The notes below the pieces were generated by a model, which had not been told where the DNA came from, did not search any database, and saw nothing but the letters and a program-made list of their open reading frames with translations. The position numbers were made by a program, and so were the translations under genes. From NCBI GenBank assembly GCA_947168045.1, contig CAMVKN010000024.1:1-45806 (forward strand): a DNA stretch of 45,806 nucleotides, written 5' to 3'. The DNA is from an uncultured Prevotellaceae bacterium (GTDB lineage: Bacteria; Bacteroidota; Bacteroidia; Bacteroidales; Bacteroidaceae). Shown here piece after piece: positions 15,853-24,540 of the stretch (positions within the stretch are counted from its first letter, which is position 1; every line of letters begins with the position of its first letter).

Positions 15853-16641
15853 TTATATCACTTCAATATCCTTGGCGGCGACCCAGCCCTCGCGGCCATC
15901 GGGCAGGCTTATTTGCTTCCATTCGTCCATGGTGCCATCGGTGATGGTGACCTTGGTGCCGGCATGGAGGGTGAACTCAGACGAGCCTCCGGCGGCAGGG
16001 GTGTTCTTGACGGGCATCGTGGCCACCATGACGATGGCGTCGTCGTGGCTTTGCAGGGCGCGCTGCTGCTGCCATGCGAAGAGGTTGGCCAGCAAGAAGA
16101 GGACGAGCAACACCACGGACACGGTGAACGACAGGCGCCGCAGCCGCTCACCGTAGGCGAAGAAGAACACGAGCAGCAACACCAGTGCCACGGCCAGCGA
16201 TGCCAGGGCGATGACGGCCCACGCATCGACGCTGAAGGCACGGACGAGCGAGCGGTACCACGTGACGAAGAACATCTCGCGCTCAGGGGCTATCTTGTCA
16301 ACCGTCTTCGAGCGTGCCAGCTGCAGGTTGAAGCGGGCATCGTCGTCGGAGGGCTGCATACGCAGGGCGCGCTCCCAGGCCAGGATGGCTCCCGAGAGGC
16401 TGTCGATGCGGTAGTAGGCGTTGCCCAGGTTATAGTAGACGTCGGCACTGGGCCCTTTCTGGCTGAGCAGCTGCTCATAGAGCTGTATGGCCTCCTCGTA
16501 GTTCTCCTGGCTGTAGGCATCGTCGGCATGCACCTTCGACTGGGCCTGCGCTACGCTAAATGACAAATGGAAAATGACGAAAGATAAACTTATCATCAAC
16601 CACCTGTTGACCCTTTCAATATTTATAGTCTTTTTCTTCAT
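15853..16641 (-). CDS. batE: BatE: TPR and SH3-domain protein of the aerotolerance operon
   Basis: 262 aa. Signal peptide ends near SFVIFHLSFSVAQA. TPR repeats at ~38-105 (EDAYSQENYEEA-type, YYNLGNAYYRIDSLSGAI). Two membrane segments around 135-185 (WAVIALASLAVALVLLLVFFF; LSFTVSVVLLVLFLLANLF). C-terminal bacterial SH3 domain (~195-262: HAGTKVTITDGTMDEWKQIS...GWVAAKDI). The arrangement and position directly after batD identify BatE. Bat proteins contribute to oxygen tolerance in Bacteroides; the molecular role is unresolved. Confidence 0.85.
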   Translation of the reverse strand: MKKKTINIERVNRWLMISLSFVIFHLSFSVAQAQSKVHADDAYSQENYEEAIQLYEQLLSQKGPSADVYYNLGNAYYRIDSLSGAILAWERALRMQPSDDDARFNLQLARSKTVDKIAPEREMFFVTWYRSLVRAFSVDAWAVIALASLAVALVLLLVFFFAYGERLRRLSFTVSVVLLVLFLLANLFAWQQQRALQSHDDAIVMVATMPVKNTPAAGGSSEFTLHAGTKVTITDGTMDEWKQISLPDGREGWVAAKDIEVI

Positions 16642-16695
16642 TATCTCATTTTCTCATTTTTACATTTTCTCATTTTTACATTTTTACATTTTCCT
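16642..16695. repeat. Short tandem repeat between batE and batD
   Basis: Alternating tctcatttt and ttacatttt words fill the whole 42-nt gap and run into the last codons of batD (its final R-K-M lies in the repeat). No Shine-Dalgarno-like sequence is visible in it. Confidence 0.8.
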
Positions 16696-18462
16696 GAATC
16701 TCTCAATCTCCTCAATGGCCTTGATTGACTTGTCGTACACACGGCTCATGTTGCCCTGAGGGTCGCCGGGCGCATAGCGCACGAACTCACACTCGTCGAT
16801 GGCAGCGATGAAGCTGTCGGTGACCTCCTGCCCCACCCCACGGTCGGCCAGCTGCTGGCTGATGTTCTCGCGCGAGAGCTCGCTGACGGGGATGTTGAGC
16901 TTGTCGCCCACATAGCCCCAAAGGGCACGCAGCGTCTCGTCGTAGAACGCGGCGGCCTGTCCGGCCTGCATCAGCTTGGCAGCCTTGCGCAGCTTGCGCA
17001 CAGCCACCTTGTTGGCCCGGCGACGCCGCGACTGTACGACGTCGAGCTGGCTGTTCATACGGTAGCGCATGACAGAGAAGGCCACGGCGAAAAGCAGGAC
17101 GAAGGCTGCCAGGAGGAGGAGGTAGACGGTGGTGCCGAAGAAGCCACTGCCGCCGGCCATGTTCTCCTTGCCGGTGCGGAGCGGATGGATGTCGCCCTCG
17201 CTCTGGTCACCCTGCCCACTGTAATCATGGACGTCACTGCTGATGGCATCGCCTGGGGTCACTTCCAGGGGGAAGGAGTCGGTGCGAAGGGTGACATAGT
17301 CGTGGCGCCCAGTGTCGTAGTAGGTCAGCTTGGCAGCAGGAATGACATAGTGGCCACGCTTCTGCGGCACGGCAATGAACTCGTAGGTGAGGGTGCCGTC
17401 GAGACCGTCGGCAGTGAGGTTCACATCCTCGTCCTGCTTGGGGTCATAGGTGTCGAAGGTACGGGGGAAGGTCACCTCGGGCTGGCGCAGCATCTTCAGG
17501 TTGCCATGACCCGAAATGGTGATGGTGAGCGTGACGGGGGTGTTCTCCTTGACCGAAGCGGGCTGCAGCGCGCCCTTGATGGCAAACCGTCCGACGCCAC
17601 CGCTGAAGTCAGCAGGACGCTGGGGCAGGTCGTCGACGGTGATGTCAATGGCCTGTGTGGTGAGCTTGCGCGGAATCTCGCGCGTGACACCTAGGAAGGG
17701 GTCGAAGGGGTCGTGCACCACCTCGGTGAGATAGCCCTGCACCTCAACGGCAGGGATGTGGAGGGTGCCCGTCTTCTGCGGATAGACGATATACTGCTTC
17801 CAGTCGATGGTCTTCATGGTGTGCCCGCCTATGTTCTCGGCCTTGAGGCTCTTGCGCTGTGTCTCGTTGTAAGGCAGCATGTAGACATCCTGAAGGTCGA
17901 GCTTCAGGTCGTCGACCGACGGCACGGGCAGGTCGGGATGCCAGCACACCTTGTAGGTGAGGAGGAAGGGCTGACCAAAGCTGACGCGCCGCTTGGAGAC
18001 GGTGGCCAAGAGGAAGAAGTTGTTAGCAGTGGCCTGGGTGGCCTCGACCCGCTCCTCGCCAGCAATGACGGTGACAGTGAGGGGCTTCGACTTCATCTGG
18101 CGTCCGCCCACGGTGGCCGTGGCAGGCGGCAGGGTGTAGGTGCCGGCCTTGGTGGCTGAGAGGACGTAGGTCATGGTGAGCTCCTCAGACGAGGTGTTGT
18201 GCCCGTTGATGGACGACGAGCTGATGTTGACCGACTGTGCCGGGCCGAAGAGCACCTGTATCTCGTCGGGCACTGACGACTGCGAGAAGTTCTTCACGTC
18301 GAGCGTGTTGATATGATAGCGCAGGTGGAAGTTCTCACCCACATGCACCACCGACTCCACCTCGCCTTCGAAGGTGTAGTTCTGCGCGGCTAAGTTGGTA
18401 AACGACAAATGGCAGATGATGAACGACAGGCTCATCAGCACCATCCATCTGTTTGTCGTCAT
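16684..18462 (-). CDS. batD: BatD: aerotolerance operon protein
   Basis: 592 aa from the ATG at 18462, chosen because it leaves a compact signal peptide (MTTNRWMVLMSLSFIICHLS...NLAAQ); an ATG at 18483 would add seven residues. Long extracytoplasmic part with beta-sandwich repeats typical of the BatD family (EVESVVHVGENFHLRY; GAGTYTLPPATA-like segment; VKENTPVTLTITISGHGN; RGHYVIPAAKLTYYD). One membrane helix at ~430-455 (VYLLLLAAFVLLFAVAF) and a cytoplasmic helical tail. Operon order batA-batB-batC-batD-batE supports the name. Thought to be a membrane scaffold of the Bat complex. Confidence 0.88.
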   Translation of the reverse strand: MTTNRWMVLMSLSFIICHLSFTNLAAQNYTFEGEVESVVHVGENFHLRYHINTLDVKNFSQSSVPDEIQVLFGPAQSVNISSSSINGHNTSSEELTMTYVLSATKAGTYTLPPATATVGGRQMKSKPLTVTVIAGEERVEATQATANNFFLLATVSKRRVSFGQPFLLTYKVCWHPDLPVPSVDDLKLDLQDVYMLPYNETQRKSLKAENIGGHTMKTIDWKQYIVYPQKTGTLHIPAVEVQGYLTEVVHDPFDPFLGVTREIPRKLTTQAIDITVDDLPQRPADFSGGVGRFAIKGALQPASVKENTPVTLTITISGHGNLKMLRQPEVTFPRTFDTYDPKQDEDVNLTADGLDGTLTYEFIAVPQKRGHYVIPAAKLTYYDTGRHDYVTLRTDSFPLEVTPGDAISSDVHDYSGQGDQSEGDIHPLRTGKENMAGGSGFFGTTVYLLLLAAFVLLFAVAFSVMRYRMNSQLDVVQSRRRRANKVAVRKLRKAAKLMQAGQAAAFYDETLRALWGYVGDKLNIPVSELSRENISQQLADRGVGQEVTDSFIAAIDECEFVRYAPGDPQGNMSRVYDKSIKAIEEIERFRKM

Positions 18463-18537
18463 TCTATGTATTATCTTACACATTATTGTTTTAGAGGTAA
18501 GAGTGAAGGGGTGAGAGGATAGCCTGCACGCCCTTTC

Positions 18538-18562
18538 TCATTTATCATTTATCATTTATCAC
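18538..18562. repeat. Short tandem repeat tcatttatcattta at batC end
   Basis: Three to four copies of tcattta directly before and including the batC stop codon, in the batC-batD gap. The rest of the gap (18463-18537) contains nothing I recognise. Confidence 0.8.
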
Positions 18563-19332
18563 CAGTTCTTCTGGTTAGACCGGCGCTGCCCGTCCTGCTT
18601 GTTCTGGTCGACATTCTCACGGGTGCGCTTCTCGTTCTGCTCGGCAATGTTCAGCAGCTGGTCGAGCATCTCCTGATTGGTCTTCTCTTCCTGCTTCTGC
18701 TGTTGCTGCTGTTGCTGTTGTGGCGGCTGTTGCTGCTGCTGTGTGGAGTCGTTGCGCTGCTGTTGCTGCTGCTGCGTGGAGTCGTTCTGCTGCTGGTTGT
18801 TCTGCTGCTGGTTGTCGTTGCCACCGCCCTTGGGCAGCTGGCGCTGGCAGAGCACCATGTTGTAGCGGGCCTCGTCGTCGTGCGGGTTGTTGCGCAGCGC
18901 CTGCTTGTAAGCCTCGATGGCCTGCTGCAGCGCCTTCGTCTTGTCCTGCTCACTGCTCTGGTTGGCCCTGGCCTGATACATCACGCCCAGGTTGTGCCAG
19001 GCCATGGAGCGCCGCCCGGCATTGGGTTCCATCACGGGGTCGCCCGCACGCTGGTAGAGCATGTTCATCACTGAGTCGCGCTCGTTGTCGGGCTTGGTTA
19101 GCTTCCACTCGGCGTCGAACATCGAGGTGGCCAGGTTGTAGTTCACGGTGGTGTTCAGGCTGTCAATCTCGTATGCCTTGCGATACTGTCCGTAGGCCTT
19201 GTCACGCTCGCCGGAGTGCATCATGCGGTTGCCCCGCTTGACATAGCGGCGCAGGTCCTTCACGCTCTGTGCATCGGTCATGGCAAGACCGCCAATGACC
19301 ATTATGAGTGATAGAAATATGCGGAGTCTCAT
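18559..19332 (-). CDS. batC: BatC: exported TPR protein with poly-glutamine linker
   Basis: 257 aa. Signal peptide MRLRIFLSLIMVIGGLAMTDAQ. TPR motifs at ~25-155 (GQYRKAYEIDSLNTTVNYNLATSMF; IEAYKQALRNNPHDDEARYNMVLCQRQL). A Gln/Asn-rich linker with runs of up to nine Gln (~165-215). A charged C-terminal segment (MLDQLLNIAEQNEKRTRENV) is conserved in BatC. Starts in the ATGA overlap with batB. Periplasmic partner in the Bat complex. Confidence 0.88.
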   Translation of the reverse strand: MRLRIFLSLIMVIGGLAMTDAQSVKDLRRYVKRGNRMMHSGERDKAYGQYRKAYEIDSLNTTVNYNLATSMFDAEWKLTKPDNERDSVMNMLYQRAGDPVMEPNAGRRSMAWHNLGVMYQARANQSSEQDKTKALQQAIEAYKQALRNNPHDDEARYNMVLCQRQLPKGGGNDNQQQNNQQQNDSTQQQQQQRNDSTQQQQQPPQQQQQQQQKQEEKTNQEMLDQLLNIAEQNEKRTRENVDQNKQDGQRRSNQKNW

Positions 19333-20360
19333 CTCTTGAACAGTTTTAGTTTCTTGAGTGTAGGGTTGCGACGGTCGAGGATGAGCACCTCGACGATGAG
19401 CAGCAGCAGGGCCAGCAGGCCGACAGCCTGGAACTGCTCGTCGAAGTCGCTGTAGACGGTCGACTCAGCCTTCTCCAAACGGTCGAGGGCCTCCTGCAGC
19501 TGCTTCTGCGCCGTGGCGTTGTTCTCGACATGGATGTAGGCACCACCGCCGGCCTGTGCTATCTCGCGGCAGATGTCCTCATTGAGGCACGACACGACCT
19601 GCTGTCCGGTGTTGTCAATCATGTAGCCCCCCTGGCGCGGGTCAGGGTTGGGCACCAATGCGCCGCGCGGCGAGCCGATGCCGAGGACGTAGACATTGCG
19701 TCCGGCGTCGCGTGCCTCCTTGGCGGCCTCGATGGCCTCGCCCTCGTGGTCCTCGCCGTCAGTGATGATGACGATGGCCTTGCCCACATGCTCACGTGGG
19801 GTGAAGCACAGGCTGGCAGTGCGTATGGCCTTGGCCAGGTCCGTGCCCTGGTTGCTGATGAGTGCGGGCGAGAAGTTGCCGAGGAACATCTTGGCCGAGA
19901 CGAAGTCGCTGGTGATGGGCAGCTGGATGAAGGCGTCGCCGGCAAAGGCCACCAGTCCCACACGGTCGTTGGAGAACTGGTCGATGAGCTTGCCCACAAT
20001 CATCTTCGCACGGTCCATGCGGCTGAGGTTGCCGTCGCTCTTGTCAACAGCCAGCATCGAGTTGCTCACGTCAATAGCTACGACGGCCTCGATGCCTGCC
20101 TTCGACTGCTGGCTGATGGCCTTGCCAAACTGCGGGCGGGCCAGCATGACGATGAGCAGGGCCAGGGCAGCCTCGAGCAGCCAGAACTTCAGGCCCGGTC
20201 GCCAGCGCGACACCAGGGGCATGAGCTGTGCCACGAGGTCAGGGTCGCCAAACTTGCGCAGCCGCTGCTTCTGGTTGTGGTAGGTGAGGAAGCGGATGAC
20301 AGCCAGGACGACGACTATCGCCAGCAGGTATAGATATTTAGGATCTTCAAATCTGAACAT
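19329..20360 (-). CDS. batB: BatB: membrane VWA-domain protein
   Basis: 343 aa. N-terminal membrane helices (YLYLLAIVVVLAVIRF; FWLLEAALALLIVMLA), a von Willebrand A domain with the MIDAS motif DVSNS (residues 97-101), and downstream Thr/Asp ligand regions (ISNQGTDLAKAI, IIITDGEDHEG). One C-terminal helix (VGLLALLLLIVEVLIL). Paired with BatA, whose layout is the same. Overlaps batC by 4 nt. Confidence 0.9.
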   Translation of the reverse strand: MFRFEDPKYLYLLAIVVVLAVIRFLTYHNQKQRLRKFGDPDLVAQLMPLVSRWRPGLKFWLLEAALALLIVMLARPQFGKAISQQSKAGIEAVVAIDVSNSMLAVDKSDGNLSRMDRAKMIVGKLIDQFSNDRVGLVAFAGDAFIQLPITSDFVSAKMFLGNFSPALISNQGTDLAKAIRTASLCFTPREHVGKAIVIITDGEDHEGEAIEAAKEARDAGRNVYVLGIGSPRGALVPNPDPRQGGYMIDNTGQQVVSCLNEDICREIAQAGGGAYIHVENNATAQKQLQEALDRLEKAESTVYSDFDEQFQAVGLLALLLLIVEVLILDRRNPTLKKLKLFKR

Positions 20361-20370
20361 AATGATTCTC

Positions 20371-20412
20371 TATTCACTCTTCACTTTTCACTTCACTATT
20401 CACTCTTCACTA
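20371..20412. repeat. Short tandem repeat ttcactctt in the batA-batB gap
   Basis: Reiterated ttcact(c/a)tt words over about 42 nt of the 66-nt intercistronic gap. Confidence 0.8.
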
Positions 20413-20426
20413 ACGAAGCGCCGCCC

Positions 20427-21446
20427 CTACGGTATTCTCCGGAACACGGTTATCCTTAGCAGGATTTCGAGCAGCAGGGCGATGATGGCCCCGATGACCA
20501 GATACTGATAGACGTCGCGCACCTTGCTGTAGCTCATCACCTCGAGCTTGGTTTTCTCCAGGCGGTCGATGTCGCTGTATATCTGGCTCAGCTCGTCAGC
20601 ATTGGTGGCACGGTAGTAGCGTCCGTTGGTGGCGCTGGCTATCTTGCGCAGTGTCTCTTCGTCAATGTCTGGCGGCAAGAGCAGCTGCTGGGTGACGCCG
20701 CCGATGGTTATCTGGTGGGATGCCACGTCGTCGGTGCCCACGCCGATGGTATAGACGCGTACCTCCTTCGACCGGGCTATCTCAGCCGCCATCAGCGGCT
20801 GTATCTCGCCGTAGTTGTTGCTGCCGTCGGTGAGCAGGATGACGACGCGGCTCTTGGCCTTCGACTTCTCCAGGTGGCTGACGGCTACCGACAGGCCCAT
20901 GCCGATGGCAGTCTTGTCGATGATGATGCCCGTACCCATGTAGCTGGGTGCCTGCTGCAACAGCTGCAGCAGCGTGGCATGGTCGATGGTGAGGGGGCAC
21001 TGCGTGAAAGCCTCGCCTGCAAAGAACGTCAGGCCGATGTTGTCGTTGGTGCGCTCGGCAATGAACTCGGCGGCCACCCTCAGGGCGGCGTCGATGCGCG
21101 ACAGGCGCTGGCGCATGCCTGAGCCCATGTCCTCGCAGAGCATCGACGTCGACACGTCCATGGCCAGCATGATGTCGATGCCCTCAATGGTCTGCTCCTC
21201 CCACTCGTTATGCTTCTGCGGCCGGGCCATGGCCAGCACCAGCAGCGTGAAAGCCAGTACGCGGAGCACGGCCTGCACAGGCATGAGCCTGACGCGCCAC
21301 GAGCGCTGTGCACGCCGCAGGGCGAAGGTGTCGGCCATGCGGATGGTCGGCTCAGTCTTCTTGCGGAACATCACGTACCATAATATATATGGTATGATGA
21401 GCAACAGCAGGAACAGGTATTCTTTATTGGCAAATTCTATGTCCAT
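20427..21446 (-). CDS. batA: BatA: membrane VWA-domain protein
   Basis: 339 aa. Two N-terminal membrane helices (LFLLLLIIPYILWYVMF; VLRVLAFTLLVLAMA), VWA domain with MIDAS DVSTS (residues 97-101), metal-coordinating GTGIIIDKTAIGMGL and LLTDGSNNYG, and a C-terminal helix (LVIGAIIALLLEILL). It follows the exported BatD-like gene by 6 nt and precedes batB. Metal-dependent protein binding in the Bat membrane complex is the family expectation. Confidence 0.9.
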   Translation of the reverse strand: MDIEFANKEYLFLLLLIIPYILWYVMFRKKTEPTIRMADTFALRRAQRSWRVRLMPVQAVLRVLAFTLLVLAMARPQKHNEWEEQTIEGIDIMLAMDVSTSMLCEDMGSGMRQRLSRIDAALRVAAEFIAERTNDNIGLTFFAGEAFTQCPLTIDHATLLQLLQQAPSYMGTGIIIDKTAIGMGLSVAVSHLEKSKAKSRVVILLTDGSNNYGEIQPLMAAEIARSKEVRVYTIGVGTDDVASHQITIGGVTQQLLLPPDIDEETLRKIASATNGRYYRATNADELSQIYSDIDRLEKTKLEVMSYSKVRDVYQYLVIGAIIALLLEILLRITVFRRIP

Positions 21447-21452
21447 GAGTCT

Positions 21453-22562
21453 CTAATACAATAGCAAGTCGTAGATAAACCAGCCGACGTAGACCAGCAG
21501 TGCCGCCGTGAGCAGTGCCAGGACGCCAATGACGGCAATGAGCACTTTGCGCATCTTGCGCGACTGTTGCTGCTGCTCGGTCAGCTCGGGCTTCACCACC
21601 TCCTCGGTGGGCACGTTCTCCTGCTTCGTCTGGTTGATGAAGTCGATGGCGTTCACCAGGTTGGCGTCGTTCTCGTTGATGAGCGTAGAGTATTTGGCGA
21701 ACTTCACCAGGTCGGCGGTGGTGAAGAGCTGCCGCAGCTCGTCGAGCAGCTTCGGGTCGTCAGTCTGGGTCAGCCGATCGATAATCTCACTACTGGTCAT
21801 CTCCGTAGCATTGAAGCCGTAGCGCTCGTTGATATACTGGCGCAGCGTGTCGGTCAGGCGGGTATAGTATTCCTTGGGGTCCTCGGCCTGCACCACGTTG
21901 TCAGCCTTTATTTCCTCGATGGCCTTCATGGCTTTCTTGTGGGGCGGCACGTGCTTGATGATGCGGATGCGTGCAATGATGGGCTTGTTGCTGCGCAGCC
22001 TGACGATGAGGAACAGCAGCAACAGCAGCAGCACCACGACGCCCCAGGCCATCCAGATGAGCTTGCCCCACTCGTCGTCGGTCCAGCTCATGGGGAAGGA
22101 CTGCACATCCTTCGGTCCGAAGTATTTCTCGTAGTTGGTGGTGTCCACGTCGACGGTCATCACCTTCAGTGCCAGCTGAGGCGTGCTGTACTCCTTGCCG
22201 CTAATCATCACCTTGACGGGTGGCAGCGGATAGAGGGTGTCCTCAAAACAGGTCAGCACATAGCTGCACTGTCGGCGCACCATGCCGTAGCCCTCGTCGA
22301 CGGCAGGCTCCTCGATGGCCTGCAGCACCTCGATGTTCGACGGCAGCAGCAAGCTCTGGGGGAACTCTACCGTGGCCGTGTCCTGGGCATGGGCGGTGAC
22401 AGTCAGTGCCACCTGCTCGCCCACGAACATCTCCATGGAGCTGATGGACGATTCCACGCTTTGTGCCATGGAAGCGAGCGGCACCAGATGAGAGGTGACG
22501 AGTGCAAGCAGCACCCTCACCGACCACATCGCCGTCATCTTCCATCGGAATATACGTTTCAT
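21453..22562 (-). CDS. Exported membrane protein of the Bat operon (BatD-like N-terminus)
   Basis: 369 aa. Signal peptide (ends ~LASMAQ), an extracytoplasmic beta-sandwich like the first BatD module (SSISSMEMFVGEQVALTVTAHAQ), a central helix (LIWMAWGVVVLLLLLLFLIV, ~165-185), a cytoplasmic helical domain (KKAMKAIEEIKAD...YYTRLTDTLRQYINERYGFNATEMTSSEII) and a C-terminal helix. It sits between the DUF58 and batA genes, the position of an uncharacterised protein in Bacteroidales Bat operons. Probably part of the same membrane complex. Confidence 0.8.
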   Translation of the reverse strand: MKRIFRWKMTAMWSVRVLLALVTSHLVPLASMAQSVESSISSMEMFVGEQVALTVTAHAQDTATVEFPQSLLLPSNIEVLQAIEEPAVDEGYGMVRRQCSYVLTCFEDTLYPLPPVKVMISGKEYSTPQLALKVMTVDVDTTNYEKYFGPKDVQSFPMSWTDDEWGKLIWMAWGVVVLLLLLLFLIVRLRSNKPIIARIRIIKHVPPHKKAMKAIEEIKADNVVQAEDPKEYYTRLTDTLRQYINERYGFNATEMTSSEIIDRLTQTDDPKLLDELRQLFTTADLVKFAKYSTLINENDANLVNAIDFINQTKQENVPTEEVVKPELTEQQQQSRKMRKVLIAVIGVLALLTAALLVYVGWFIYDLLLY

Positions 22563-22570
22563 TGTATCAA

Positions 22571-22601
22571 CTATTCACTTTTCACTATTCACTATTCACT
22601 T
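22571..22601. repeat. Short tandem repeat ctattcact
   Basis: Reiterated (c)tattcact / tttcact words in the 48-nt gap between the DUF58 gene and the following operon gene. Confidence 0.8.
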
Positions 22602-22610
22602 CCCCTACCC

Positions 22611-23486
22611 TCACCTGGCTCCTCGCCTGTTGAAGAGCTGGAGCAGCTGTTTCACGTAGTCATCGTCAGTGGCAATGCTGACGGTGTCGACGCCACTCTT
22701 GGCAAAGGTGTCCTTGAGGTCACGCTGACGGTTCACCCAGTAGGCTTTGTAGGCCTCGCGGACACTGCGACTGCTGGTGTCGACATATTGCTCGAAGCCC
22801 GTCTCGGCGTCGACCACCTTCATCAGTCCCACCTTGGGCAGCTCGATGGCCCTGCGGTCGTAGACCTGGATGGCCACCACGTCGTGCTTCCTGTTGGCAA
22901 TGGTCAGCTGCTGCATGAAGCTCTGGCGCACATAGAAGTCGCTGAGCACGAAGGCCGTGCAGCGCCGCTTGGCCACACTGGTGAGAAACTCCAGCGCCAT
23001 GCCCACATCGGTGCGCAGGCTCTCAGGATGGAAGTCGAGCATCTCACGAATGATATACAGTATGTGCTTGCGGCCCTTCTTCGGGGGAATGTACTTCTCA
23101 ATCTTGTCCGAGAAGAACACCACGCCAATCTTGTCGTTGTTCTGTATGGCTGAGAAGGCCAACGTGGCGGCAACCTCGACGGCCAGGTCGCGCTTCATCT
23201 GCTGACGGGTGCCAAAGTCGAGCGAGCCGCTGACGTCGATGAGCAGCATGACGGTCAGTTCGCGTTCTTCCTCGAACACCTTCACGTAGGGTCGGTTGAA
23301 GCGTGCCGTGACATTCCAGTCAATGTCGCGAACATCGTCGCCATACTGATACTCGCGCACCTCACTGAAGGCCATGCCACGCCCCTTGAAGGCGGTGTGG
23401 TACTGGCCTGCAAAGATGTTTGAGCTCAGACCACGCGTCTTGATCTCAATCTTACGTACTTTCTTTAGTATCTCGTTAGTATCCAT
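22611..23486 (-). CDS. DUF58-family protein
   Basis: 291 aa, no signal peptide. The DUF58 hallmark is GRGMAFSEVREYQYGDDVRDIDWNVTAR (~38-65) followed by a VWA-like fold with LLIDVSGSLDFGT (MIDAS-like DVSGS) and FVLSDFY. In MoxR systems DUF58 proteins act next to the AAA ATPase on metal-centre or complex maturation; the target here is unknown. Cytoplasmic. Confidence 0.9.
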   Translation of the reverse strand: MDTNEILKKVRKIEIKTRGLSSNIFAGQYHTAFKGRGMAFSEVREYQYGDDVRDIDWNVTARFNRPYVKVFEEERELTVMLLIDVSGSLDFGTRQQMKRDLAVEVAATLAFSAIQNNDKIGVVFFSDKIEKYIPPKKGRKHILYIIREMLDFHPESLRTDVGMALEFLTSVAKRRCTAFVLSDFYVRQSFMQQLTIANRKHDVVAIQVYDRRAIELPKVGLMKVVDAETGFEQYVDTSSRSVREAYKAYWVNRQRDLKDTFAKSGVDTVSIATDDDYVKQLLQLFNRRGAR

Positions 23487-23507
23487 CGAACTACAGCGAA
23501 AGCAAAT

Positions 23508-23533
23508 TCTTCACTATTCACTCTTCACTTCTC
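23508..23533. repeat. Short tandem repeat ttcactctt before the DUF58 gene
   Basis: Same word family as 20371-20412. It fills much of the 45-nt gap and touches the MoxR stop codon. Confidence 0.75.
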
Positions 23534-24530
23534 AAGGCACCTCCACCTTGTTGATAATCTTCGAGACAATCTCCTCGCTGCTGATGTTGCTGGCCTCAGC
23601 CTCGTATGTCAGTCCGATGCGATGGCGCAGCACGTCGTGTGCCACGGCACGCACATCCTCGGGCACCACGTAGCCGCGGCGCTTGATGAAGGCGAAAGCC
23701 CTGGCAGCCTTGGCCAGGTTGATGCTGGCACGTGGCGAGCCACCGAAGGCAATCATGGTCTTCAGCTCCTTCAGCCCATAGCGCTCAGGGAAGCGGGTGG
23801 CAAAGACGATGTCGGCCACATACTGTTCAATCTTCTCATCCAGATAGACATCGTTCACCACCTTGCGAGCCTTGAGAATCTCATCGATGGTGGTCACGGG
23901 CAGGACCTGGGGCAGTCCGCTGCCGGCGATATTCGCACGGATAATCTTCTTCTCTTCCTCCAGCGTGGGATAGCCGATGACCACCTTCAGCATGAAACGG
24001 TCCATCTGTGCCTCGGGCAGCGGATAGGTACCTTCCTGCTCAATGGGGTTCTGCGTGGCCATCACGAGGAAGGGGCTGGGCAGGTTGAAGGTCTCGCTGC
24101 CAATGGTCACCTGCTTCTCCTGCATGGCCTCAAGCAGTGCGCTCTGCACCTTCGCCGGGGCACGGTTGATTTCGTCGGCCAGCACGAAGTTGGCAAACAC
24201 GGGGCCTTTCTTGGCCAGGAACTTCTCATCCTTCTGCGAGTAAATCATTGTGCCCGTAACGTCGGCGGGCAGCAGGTCGGGGGTAAACTGTATGCGGCTG
24301 AACGAGGCATCGATGAGTTTGGCCAGCGTATTGATGGCCAGCGTCTTAGCCAGTCCGGGAACACCCTCCAGGAGGATGTTGCCGTCGCTCAGCAGACCGA
24401 TGAGCAGCGATTCCACCAAGTGCTTCTGTCCCACGATGATGCGGTCCATGCCTGCGGTGAGGTTGGTCACGAACTGGCTCTGCTGCTCAATTCTGATGTT
24501 CAGTTCACGAATGTCTATATTCTCTGCCAT
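23532..24530 (-). CDS. MoxR-family AAA+ ATPase
   Basis: 332 aa. Walker A EGVPGLAKT (55-63), Walker B and MoxR signature FVLADEINRAPAKVQSALLEAMQE, sensor-1 region MATQNPIEQEGTYPLPEAQMDRFM, and the C-terminal lid (AFAFIKRRGYVVPEDVRAVAHDVLRHRI). Chaperone-like ATPase that works with the VWA proteins downstream. First gene of the classical Bat cluster, 10 nt after the HU-LysM gene, so the operon may start further upstream. Confidence 0.93.
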   Translation of the reverse strand: MAENIDIRELNIRIEQQSQFVTNLTAGMDRIIVGQKHLVESLLIGLLSDGNILLEGVPGLAKTLAINTLAKLIDASFSRIQFTPDLLPADVTGTMIYSQKDEKFLAKKGPVFANFVLADEINRAPAKVQSALLEAMQEKQVTIGSETFNLPSPFLVMATQNPIEQEGTYPLPEAQMDRFMLKVVIGYPTLEEEKKIIRANIAGSGLPQVLPVTTIDEILKARKVVNDVYLDEKIEQYVADIVFATRFPERYGLKELKTMIAFGGSPRASINLAKAARAFAFIKRRGYVVPEDVRAVAHDVLRHRIGLTYEAEASNISSEEIVSKIINKVEVP

Positions 24531-24540
24531 GATTATGTTT

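Noticed and set aside
18677..19074. Cys/Leu-rich plus-strand frames over the BatC poly-Gln tract
   Set aside because: They are complements of CAG repeats.
21567..23153. 528-codon plus-strand open frame across the DUF58 and BatD-like genes
   Set aside because: It crosses two recognised minus-strand genes and their gap, and reads as His/Val/Gly-rich low-complexity sequence; shadow of codon bias.
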